From Daucus carota subsp. sativus (lineage: Eukaryota > Streptophyta > Magnoliopsida > Apiales > Apiaceae), in the NCBI RefSeq assembly GCF_001625215.2, contig NC_030386.2, forward strand, positions 36,769,296-36,833,295: a stretch of 64,000 nt of DNA, in the 5' to 3' direction. The position numbers and the translations under genes were made by a program. Positions within the stretch are counted from its first letter, which is position 1. Each line of letters starts with the position of its first letter. Positions 1-10,400 of this stretch are shown here, in pieces. The notes below the pieces were generated by a model. That model did not search any database, was not told where the DNA came from, and saw nothing but the letters and a program-made list of their open reading frames with translations.

Positions 1-106
1 AATCACACAATATTCAATAATTATAATATATTCGCGTGAAAGAGGGCGGGAAGAACGAGGAATAGGCTCTTCAACTGTTTTAATTGCTAAATTATTCGCG
101 ATTACA

Positions 107-598
107 CATCTCCAACCATCTAAAACCCACCCTGGTTAAAAGGTGAGTTGACATACTTAAAATAAAAAAAATTTAGCCAACAACTCCAAAAACTCAACTC
201 CAACCATGCTCAGCTGTTGTCTATAAATTTAGTCAACCTCCTATGGATGACTAAATTTGTCGAACATTTACTGGTCTCAACAACTCCAAAAACTCAACTC
301 CAACCATGCTCAGCTGTTGTCTATAAATTTAGTCAACCTCCTATGGATGACTAAATTTGTCGAACATTTACTGGTCTGTAAGAAAATCTGTAGGAAGATT
401 GTACATCATTTATTACTATATTAACTGATATATTCTATTTTAACAATTTAAAATATTAATAACATACTATTTTTAAATTATAGCCAACCCATATAGCCAG
501 TACCATTGAAGCAAAATGTCTTACAGGTTCAGCAAATTTTACATAATATCTTACAGGTCCAATTTAGCCAACGATTATAGCCAACGCCGTTGGAGATG
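107..598. mobile_element. Possible MITE-like remnant with CATCTCCAAC ends
   Basis: The segment opens with CATCTCCAAC at about 107 and closes with the reverse complement GTTGGAGATG at about 589-598, a short terminal inverted repeat. The interior is AT-rich, non-coding and holds a perfect tandem duplication. No target-site duplication is obvious, so the class is unassigned. A second region with similar termini lies near 40.0-40.7 kb. Confidence 0.4.
178..377. repeat. Perfect 2 x 100-bp direct tandem repeat
   Basis: A 100-bp unit beginning CAACAACTCC and ending TTACTGGTCT occurs twice back to back (about 178-277 and 278-377). I see no mismatch between the copies. It lies inside the CATCTCCAAC-bounded segment. 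Identity of the copies implies a recent duplication, or an assembly artefact. Confidence 0.9.
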
Positions 599-1138
599 CT
601 CTAACTATTTCTAACCGGAAGAAAATTCCGTATCCAGCAATAATTTGACGAGATCAAATTCATTCTTTAACAATTTTGCTAAGTCGGAAATTTAAATTTA
701 GTGACTTCGTAAAAAACCAAGACTCAATTAATCATCAAAAGATAAGTTTATTTTCTTTTTAAGATTTTTTCCTGAATAATAATAAATATTTAAAATTTTT
801 ATCAAGAAAAAATTTTAAAAAATTAAACAACTGTACTTTACAAGACAAGAGAATTAATATTCCAAAAAAAAAAAAAGACAAGAGAATTAAAGTATATATT
901 ATGCAGCTGAATATTAAACACTGATTTACCGTCACTGTGGGCCGGTTAGGAAACCTATTAACTTTTTACCATTACTGGCCCACGACCGTTCTCTTGTTAG
1001 TGTTAGTGGCTTTAGTGCCCGTTTAATTTGGAGCCAAAATAGTGGCGGATTATTTGCCTTTCATTCCCCCTCTTCCTCCCCAAAAAACAATAAATTTGAC
1101 ACAACTTTGACGTCTCTCTCCACTCCCAGACGTGAAGA

Positions 1139-3376
1139 ATGTCGTCGATTCCTCCTAAATCATTCTCCATAGCCGCTTCCGCACCAACGCCGTGAGTTTT
1201 GTTCAACTGGGCTCCTTTTTTTTTCTTTTTTTTTTTTCTGTACTTGAATACACCAACTTGTATAGTTGTTTGTGATTTGCCACTAGGGATGTCTTTTTGT
1301 TATGATTTCTCTTTGTGTTTTAGGTTTTACTAAAAACATCTAAGTGGGTACAGTGTAAATTTGCCCCAGTTCGATTCAGTTACGTGTACTTAAGTTTACA
1401 ATGATCGAACTTAGTGCCCTTGGAAAAAAATTGGGGATATACTGCACCGGCCTAAACAGATGTACAAAGAATAAAAATAAGCAATGAAAAATAAATTGAT
1501 GGGAGTAAGTTTTTTAATATATGAAAGTTTGCAGAATATCTCTTGCTTTTAATTATTACTCGTATATACAAGTGTTCTCACCAATTTTCTTTTGAATCCG
1601 CAGCATGATTGCATTATGCCTCCTTTGTTGTGTGACATAAAGTATTTTATTGTGCTTTTTTTCCCGGGATGGATATACTTCATTTGCTTAATTTTGTTTG
1701 TTTTACAACATACTTTATCTGTTTGATTTTGTTTGATTTATAACATATATTCTTGCATAAACAAATATCCTGAACTTACAAGTGCTTACAGTTTTGAAAT
1801 AAGTGTTATTGGGACTATAATTTACGTTAGAGTTTCAGGCGTAGGTAGATTTAGGGGCTGGTATAACACATCAACATATAATGCGGCATTCACTTTGATG
1901 AACTTTGTTTTATCTTTTAAACTATAAACTGTTGTATTATTCAACTATTAGCTACATCTGTATTTGGATATTTAAACTGCTGTCTGTTATTTCTTTCATC
2001 CAGCGGCAAGGGATGCCTTGATGGAACTTTTTACTTTCCGGAACAGTTGATTCCTGAAATATTACTGCATCTTCCGGTCAAGCATCTCCTTCGCATTAGA
2101 TGTGTGTGTAAACCATGGTGTTCTCTTATTGATAGCCCAAGCTTTGTCAAAAGACATCTGCAAAGAAACATTGAAACAAACCCTGATTCTCATATCATTT
2201 TAAGATCTTGCTCAAGTGGTAGCAACTTTTTCATGGCGGATGTGCATTCTTTATGTAATTCCCCTGCTGTTGAAATAGATGATCCGGTCAAGACTTATCT
2301 ATCTGGTGCTGAGTTTCTTGGTTCTTGCAATGGCATAGTCTGCTTGTTGAAGAATAATACTGATATTTTACTATGGAATCCAGCAACGAGAAAGCTTAGA
2401 GAGTTGCCTAAACCAACTAGTTTCACTCTTCCTTCCAGTTTTATGGGGTTTTCTATATTTGGTTTCGGGTATGATCACCTCAATGATGACTATAAGGTTG
2501 TGAAAATTTTTGATTATCAGATTTGGGGAATGTTGGTGACCGTATACAGCCTAAAAAATGATTCATGGAGACAGGCTGAAGCCATTCCCAAGGACATCAG
2601 CATAACTACAAAACGTGGTATGTATGCGAATGGGTCTTTGTATTGGGTTGCAACCAAGGACTCCCCTGTTATATTTGCTTTTGATCTGGGAGTTGAAAGA
2701 CACAGGGAGCTCCCGTATCCTACTTACAACAATGAGAATGATCAGACTGCCGGCATGGGTATGATTATCTTTGATAGATGTCTCCGCATAATTGATCATT
2801 ATTCTGGCTATCGTACGGATTTATGGCTGATGAATGATAATGGAGTGGGAAATTCATGGTCCATGGTACTGTCTTTGGAGCAGCGAGACACACAAGGACC
2901 TTATACAATTGTTTGGCATAATGAATTTTCAAAAACTCGCAATGATTTATTCATAACCGTGGACGAGGATAGGCTGGTGTGGTATGACCATAAAAAGAAT
3001 GAAGTTAAGAATGTCACAATTCGCGGGGTTCCACCTCCGTCTCAAATGCTCGTGTACACTGAGAGTCTTGTTCAGCTTGGTTCTGATCCCAATTTCAACA
3101 GGATGAAGCTGTTAAAGCAGTCAGATAAAAAGAAATATAAAGGGAAACAACTAAAGAATGACCAAATGTAAGAAACTAAATCTCCTACACATTATTAATG
3201 TTACTTTAATTTGACTTCATCAAGAAGCAGAAAATATTGTGCAGTAATTGCCGTAGGGTGAAATATATGCATGTCAAACCTCGTTGATTTGGATAAGTAT
3301 AATATCTTGCTAACCTTTGAGATTTATTCTTTACAGGAGCAGTTATCTTGCTAAGGGGTTTAAGTTGAAGCTGTAA
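1139..3376 (+). CDS. F-box protein with F-box-associated domain (three-exon model)
   Basis: Predicted substrate receptor of an SCF (SKP1-cullin-F-box) E3 ubiquitin ligase. Exons: 1139-1191, 2004-3167, 3337-3376, giving 418 residues. The first ATG (1139) is followed by a GTGAGT donor; the acceptor TTTCATCCAG at 2003 keeps frame. The F-box is at about residues 31-75 (motif LIPEILLHLPVK, then RCVCKPWCSLI). The C-terminal part has the F-box-associated hallmarks LLWNPATRKLRELP and GFGYDHLNDDYKVV. If the last intron (GTAAG donor at 3168, acceptor TTTACAG ending 3336) is not removed, translation stops at 3171 after 406 residues. Splicing replaces that end with the tail SSYLAKGFKLKL, which resembles the conserved end of related plant F-box proteins as I remember them, so I favour the spliced form. 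The target protein cannot be inferred. Confidence 0.85.
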
Positions 3377-5406
3377 GACGAAGGATTGAGAAAAGGAAAG
3401 GAGTAGACTTGATTGGGTAATATAATTGATATCGTCATAGTTCCATTCATTTTGTTTCTTATTATACTAAGTAGATAGAAAAAACTACTAAATTGGCTTC
3501 TTTTATATATTGTTCTAGTTCTTGCATTAAGGAAGTCGGAGTGTTCGGCATTGCAGGGACAATGTACTAGAAAGGTGGGCAGAATGGAATTTTAGAAGTT
3601 TCATATTTTTGAGCTAATTTAGTAGCCTACTGTGCATTACTTTCCGGTTTCTGTCTCAGTTTGGACTTATCTTTTGTTATTGGCAAGTTTTAATGCTTCT
3701 TTAGTTGTAATCCAGATGGTGGCTTTATTGACCGAAATGTGAGGAAATCGTGGGCTTAAGATTAATCTTTTTTGTGAACGAATTCTTATAAGATTAATAT
3801 TGATTACATAATCAAAACTTTTATAAATGTATATATAATTTTCTGGTGACTATTACTTATTAATAGTTTATTTCCTTGATAACTTTTAATTATTATATTT
3901 TTCTACTTTTTATAATTGTAAAAAGTATATAATGTAATTATCATATTCTATATTTATTTATATCTTTAAACTAATATGCGAAAATTAAATCTTATTTATT
4001 TGTGGGTGTATAATAGACTAACAACGAATTGATGTTGTTACTCGTGTTATCTTTTAATTCCGATTGCTTAGAGTCTTTTTTCATCAAGAAATAAAGGAAT
4101 TTCATTAAATAAATTAGAACAATGAAGTAATAATGAAAAGTTTGATTTTTCAACCTTCATTTAGTTTTCTCTAATAACTTTATAACTTTATTAAATAAGT
4201 AAGCTGCACTAAAGCATCATACTACCAAACATCACGACACGAATACAAGGTTATAATAACATTTGACTTGGTGTTTATATGTTATTATGTCATGCGAAAG
4301 CGAGCACGGGTTCAATAATATTTGTGTGTTCTTGTCTATTTAATTTGTTTTTACATGAACCCGTTATCTTAAAAGTGGTAGAAGAAAGATCCCCCAATAT
4401 TCGACATTTGTCGAAGTTTTTTCTATGCTTGGTACCAATTTATACAAAGTTTATTCGAAGAATTCAGAAATTTTATTATATTTAATCTGTTTATTTTTCT
4501 TACTACGGGAGATGTAATATTATATATTATATATTCCGTAATACGTTGATATATGATGGCGTAGTAGATAAGAGGCATAAATATATGAAACATTTATGGC
4601 AGGTTTTTTGACACGTATTTTGAGTTTTTTTATAAAATATAGTTTTATCCAGTAATATTTTTTCTAGAATATTATTTTTTTGAACAAAATATTGATGTTT
4701 AAATTTTATTAAAAAAATATAAAAATATTATGAAATTATCTTTATAAGAGTCTCAAAATACATTAAATATATAAGCTTTGTTTCATTTAAGACATCTAAA
4801 GATTTTATCCAAACAGGCAAGAAAACAAAATCATATATTTTTATAGAAAAATATTTGGCAAAAAATAGAGAAAAACGTTTTACATGAAAATATTATCTGT
4901 AAAAAATATTTTTCAAGAACCATGTTTCAGAAATCAAGTTATATTCCGTAAAATAAACAAGCCTTATTTAATTATATTTGAATTATTTTAGTGACGTAAG
5001 TTAATCAATAATCGTTTAAATATGAATGTGCGGATTTCTTCTTTTTTTATCGAAATATTATATGTATTTCATTTAAACCTTTTTTTTAATTCTTTGAATT
5101 ATTCCTTTTTAGTATGAGAGTTTTTTTTTTTAGTATGAGAGTTGATTCGTAATTCTACATATGAAAGTCCGGAATTTTACTCGTATTGAAGTATTATTTG
5201 TATTTTAATTTGTATTTATTCGGTATAGCGAGAATTTGAACGGTTTCCATATTTTTAAGAGTTGATTTACTGCCAGTGGAACAAGCGCAGTCCATTAATT
5301 AACCGACAAGTTGTTACTTGCACAAGTCTGGTTTACAGCTAGCAGGTTACTGTCACGTAACAATATTCCTACCGACTTTTGCGGAGCTATGCCGTGTTTC
5401 CTGTCC
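3377..5406. other. AT-rich intergenic region
   Basis: 3' flank of the F-box gene followed by about 1.5 kb of very AT-rich sequence. Short open frames here (for example around 4279-4485) lack protein-like composition. No convincing gene, RNA or intact transposon was seen. Confidence 0.6.
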
Positions 5407-5413
5407 TATAAAT
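5407..5413 (+). promoter_or_regulatory. TATA box of the DUF7722-type gene
   Basis: TATAAAT lies 58 bp upstream of the ATG at 5471, in the position expected for a plant core promoter with a short leader of about 30 bases. Confidence 0.55.
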
Positions 5414-5470
5414 TCACACTCGTACGTAAATTAATTCTCGTAACATCCTACACTTCCCTATACTTGAATT

Positions 5471-5734
5471 ATGGCGGCAGGGCTGGATGGGTCAAGCAAT
5501 GGCTCACTGCTTCATCTCAGCAATCACAAAATGACTACAAAATATGGCGGCCATGCAGCAGCTCCGTCGTGTTTTTTTCAGATGCCAGTTCACTATCCGA
5601 GGTACTCGAAATCGGACTACGAAAACATGCCCGAATGGCAAATTGATCGCTTGCTCTCTCAGTACGGCCTTCCCTGGACCGGAAGCTTGGATCAAAAGAA
5701 GAGGTTTGCTATGGACGCTTTTCTCTGGCACTAA
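5471..5734 (+). CDS. Small DUF7722-type conserved plant protein
   Basis: Single-exon gene of 87 residues, function unknown. The C-terminal half (about residues 38-87) carries FQMPVHYPRYSKSDYENMPEW, read here as the segments QMPVHYPRY, DYENMPEWQ, LLSQYGLPWTG and KRFAMDAFLW. This pattern is conserved in a family of short plant proteins that I know as DUF7722. The N-terminal 35 residues are poorly conserved and Ser/Gly/His-rich. No signal peptide or membrane segment is visible. The start is supported by a TATAAAT box 58 bp upstream. Overlapping frames on both strands are shadows. It is followed by an ordinary AT-rich 3' flank. Confidence 0.8.
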   Translation: MAAGLDGSSNGSLLHLSNHKMTTKYGGHAAAPSCFFQMPVHYPRYSKSDYENMPEWQIDRLLSQYGLPWTGSLDQKKRFAMDAFLWH

Positions 5735-6151
5735 TCGGATATTAGCTCTGTAGCTGATTTACTTTCGAAATATTGTTCTCCGTTAGGGCCGATTAATCCT
5801 TTGAAGATTTTATTAGTTTATGTTGTAATTGTTTATTTGTTTTCTCTTGTAATATTCTTTTGTTATGATCAATGAAAGAGGTCATTATATTGATTTTTCT
5901 TATATCTAACATAATCAGGTTGTAATCCCGACCAAAAAGATATTGTATAAAATCGAATTGATTTAGTTTAGATCACCACGATCACTTCAAGTTTGAAGTT
6001 GCTCATCGTGATCAGAGGATAGTTAAAAAGAAACTGAATGAATAAGTCCTTTTTTACTCTTAATAGAACACACCACAATGTCAAAGCTAATTTGTGGTAT
6101 TGTCTCACCGTATTTGTCTCCAAGTGCCTTTTCAGTCGTTATTTCTCTATA

Positions 6152-6378
6152 GGGGCCGTTTGGCCAAGCTTAAAAAAAGTACTTCCATGCTTAAAGTAAA
6201 GAAGTGGAGTAGAAGTGAGAAGTAAATAAAGTAATAGATTGTTTGGAAAAGAAGCATAAGCTGTGAGAGAGAAGCTAGCATTCTCAGCTTCTTAAAAGTG
6301 CTTCTACTTCTTTACACAAACAGATCAAGAAAAGTAGAAGCCAGAAGCAGAATTTACTTCTGGTTCCCAAACAGCCCC
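6152..6378. mobile_element. Tourist-like MITE (GGGGCCGTTTGG ends)
   Basis: Left end GGGGCCGTTTGG and right end CCAAACAGCCCC form a terminal inverted repeat around a 227-bp element rich in AGAAG/CTTCT inverted segments. Flanks share ATA. A related element with GGGTGTTTGG / CCAAACGACCC ends sits at 54519-54763. This copy ends about 195 bp upstream of the arabinogalactan peptide start codon, so it may be part of its promoter. Confidence 0.65.
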
Positions 6379-6573
6379 ATAGAATGCCAAGCCATATTAC
6401 GAGCCTCTTAGCTCCTTCTCTTCCGTTAGCTGAAATTTTCTCCAGGTTGTAAGCTCAGAGGCAAACAAATGTAAAAAATAAAAAAAATTCTCTCAAATAT
6501 TAAGGACATAGGGAACTGCTGAATTTGTTAGAGATAGGGAAGAGAGTGCAGGGAAAAGAGAATTTATAGAACG

Positions 6574-6922
6574 ATGGAGGTGATCGCGATAAAATTTGCG
6601 TCAGTTGCAGTAACGGTCCTGTTTTTGGCTCTTCTCTTCACCGTTTCTCTACCGGCCGCTGCTGCTATGGAAGATGCTCAGTCTCCTTCTCCAGCTCCCG
6701 CTCCAACTAGTGATGGTATCATTCTTTTCATTTATCATTCGTCATTATCATTACGACTACTGTAACCATTTGTAAAATTTGTCGCGTCAAATGACTTCTA
6801 TAAGAACATTATGAGATGTTACTGAAGCAAAACGAATGGTGGATGCAGGGACAACAGTTGATCAAGCGATAGCGTATGTGCTCATGTTGTTGGCTTTGGT
6901 TATCACGTATATCATTCATTAA
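6574..6922 (+). CDS. Arabinogalactan peptide (AGP16/20/22 class), GPI-anchored
   Basis: Two exons, 6574-6715 and 6849-6922, encode a 71-residue precursor; the join restores the codon GGG. Residues 1-31 are a hydrophobic signal peptide ending in an Ala-rich cleavage site. The short mature region holds SPSPAPAPTSDG, the Ala-Pro/Ser-Pro dipeptides that are hydroxylated and O-glycosylated in this family. The tail DQAIAYVLMLLALVITYIIH is the usual hydrophobic signal for GPI anchor addition. The mature product would be a 10-14 residue cell-surface peptidoglycan-like peptide. The intron position after the TSDG motif matches Arabidopsis AGP peptides as I recall them. Without splicing the reading frame would run into intron and lose the GPI signal. 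Specific signalling role is unknown. The gene is tail-to-tail with the carrier gene at 7.4 kb. Confidence 0.93.
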
Positions 6923-7425
6923 CTAACCAGCTTTAAGTCTCTATCATGCAAGTGTAGTAGTAACAAGAAACCACAATGAGTGTACCATCGAGCTTCTTTG
7001 TGTATTTCTGTGTTGTAGAGTTCGTGTGCACGTAAACATTTAATTGCGGGGAAAACCAATTTATTTATTTGCCGATACAATAGGTTCAAAAGTTTCACCT
7101 ACAACATTCGTAGGAAACACAACCGGTACAATCGTATAAATGAACCTTGCAAGAAATCTGAGATCAACCCGACAAAAGTGTCTACAAAATGAATAAACCA
7201 AATTCTACAAAATCTGTTCTTTACTTACATCTAAACATCCAAAACTGGATGCAAAAAGGGCGTAGATCTTGGTGTTAGCAGGACTTTAGGAGAGCGCCTA
7301 TACTAGCGTGACCAAAATTGCTTTCCATCTGTAAACTACTGTATACATAATCCTCTTTCACGGAGGTGAAGGCAAGACGGCTCATTTAGATTAGTAAAAT
7401 TGGATAAACGGCTTCATATAATTCA

Positions 7426-10400
7426 CTAGGTTGCATAGTGATGATGTAGGCAATATTTTACAACTTCATAAAAGGAAATTACAATTCCGACAGATGGACC
7501 AGCCCGACCAACACGGGGACCAACACCGGTGAAAAGCCCCCTCATTCCTCCATCCCTAATTCAATAAGGGAAAAGAATCACAAGATTAACGAAGCATATA
7601 AAGAGGATATTTATATGGATACCAACAACATTGATAAAGATTAAACATATATCAACTGACCCAACTTAAGCAAAAAAACAAAAATATGGGCTGAAAAGGA
7701 GGGAGATAAATAGAATTTGATATTTGCCTTGTAAAATTGTGTCATTAAAGCTGGTTAGTGATAGCTTAAGATATATTCATAATTTAATCACCAACATAGT
7801 TCAAGGTTTCAATACACAAAACTATATTAGTTCACAGACAAAACTGATGTAATATCAGAGGAACTGCTGATTTCATTTTGCTTTTCTTATACTAAGTGTA
7901 GAGGTTTGACTTAATGAGCTAGTTGTGCCTTTACTGAGGCAGTACTGCAGTATGCCACAACCAGAAAAATGACAATATAGTGCTTCATCATCCCACATTC
8001 AAGTTCTTTTCCCATATAAACCCCTTCATACCAGATTAATGTGCTATATACACTTCCTGGCAATGATTATAATTACTAATTGACTACACATGTACCTCCA
8101 AACCTCCATAAGAGTTTGTCTTGTAGTCATCCTCAATGCTCTGGTAGGGTCCATCTGTAACAATACATATTTCTAAAGTTAGACTTTCAGGTGACGTTAA
8201 TCATCAGAACAATTAAGCTACAGTGCAGAGTATATGAAAGTAGGAACTAAGAAGTGAAAATTTAATGAAGGGTCAAGATGTGACAAATTAGAACCACCAT
8301 ACAGGGATAGGAAGTGCAAAATTGCAAATATGTCCTTTATTGCTCACTAGGTACAAACACTGATTGTCTAAAACATTTTAGGTTACTACTGCACTCTATT
8401 AGTATTTCCATTAATGATCAGAAGGTAATTCAGAAACATCATAGTTATAAAAAAAAGTTAAACATACGCGAAGTTAATGAAAGCATAATTTAGAATTGGC
8501 AGATACAACTAATAGATTACAGCACCTTCATTAACAATGTGGGAACCTAACGTCATGTGTATATGTTTCCTTCTACCTCGTTAATAAATACAAGGATCGC
8601 AATGCTTTCAGTCCTAATACATAAGATTTGTAAGGTTGATTCATATGCAAGTTGTAATTCACATGTGCTAAAAGATGTTTGCTTGTTACATAGATTATGA
8701 CTATAATATCAGATACTAAGTCTTATACGTTGATAAACTGCAGGCAATGGATTTCTGCAGTTAGAAAAGTTCATTCTAGTGGGTAGAGGCATCTTTACAT
8801 CCTTTGCCAATTTTTTATCAAAATAATTATATTTAGATCCATCCCTGCATCACGTTGAAATCTAGTAAGCTTGTCTGTTGTGGAGAATGGATTCTACGCA
8901 TACGCCTAACTGTAGTTTTGTTCATACTTCACATATTTGTGCATCAGTACTAGTTAGTGTTATCAAAAAAGTGGCTGTCACCACATTGTTATTTTTACTA
9001 ATTAAATCTTCACAGGACTTTAATTTAAGAGCTACATCAGAAATCTGCTGAAAACTCCTCAGGCTATTATGTAATCAGGTGGAATGAGTTACTTCTAGTT
9101 TGGACATGAATTTGATATTGCAAACAATGCGGATTAGGATGGGGGCAGCAACAACAAGAGCTGCAGAGCTGATAAAGTGTAATCATGGATGTTCCTAGAG
9201 AAATTATAAATTATTTTTACACTCTCCTTCAAAAATGACACCTTTCTAATTCTAATGAGCATAGCACAAATAATATGCATTCTAATTCATGTTGATATCT
9301 CAAGTTTAAAGAAAGAGCATATGATACCTTCCATATTTATAGAACACAACACAAAATATGCATTCTCATTCATGTTATATCTTAAGTCTCCAAAGGGTAC
9401 CATCAATTCAGATGGTCCAGGTGTTCTTACTCATTATCCTCTCCTCGCTCAAAAGTTTAGACCAGCAATTAATCAGGTTTTAGAGAAATGGGTTATTTTG
9501 TATTTATTCAATTTGGGTCAGGTTTGACCGGATTTTTGCACCACTCACTGACACAAAACGACTAGTCGGGTCTAGTGGACATCCCAGTCAGCAGGTTGAT
9601 TTATTTTCCTAAAGTTTCAAGTCGACAATCTAGTCTGTAGTATATAGAAGTACACAACCACACACATGCATATATATACAGCACATACGTATAAATTTGT
9701 ATTATTACTGTTTTTATTTGTTAATTATTTTTTAATTTTCATATCATGTGCATAGATCAATAGTTATACAGGTTATGACTTGCAATAATACATTAATACA
9801 ATTGCATACATAAACTGATAATCTAATTGTTCTCCGAATTCCGATTTTAATCTCTATATGCAGATATGTAACTATATGCACTAATTTACATTGACTTATA
9901 CAGCATATATACAATGACACTTATACTGTATAGTGTATGTTAGGATTATATATAACTTGTTTACTAATACACGTCAACGACTGACCGGAGCACCTTCCAC
10001 ATGACTAGACATACCATCATTATAAACAAGATAAGAAGACATTATATGCATATAGGATCCATACAGGATACAGCTACTTATTCACACTCAAAATCAATTA
10101 TAAATTTCAAAGACGGACCTCTATTTGCCTTCTCGTTTTTGCAACATCGAGTGGACACGTAGCAGCTGCAGCAAGACTTCCTGCAACAAACCCGGCAGAG
10201 AAGTTTGCCCCAAGGACACCGATTGCGCTGGAATTCTCACCAACTACCCTTAAGAGTCTCCTTCTGGTCTGTACAGTTTTGTTTAGGTAACTATGTTAAA
10301 TTAAATTCATCACATGTGCAATTTGTTTGATAAAACTGTTAAAAAGTGCTTACTGGTTCAAGGGTGCCCCAGCAGATGGCAGAAAAAGGTACATCACGAG

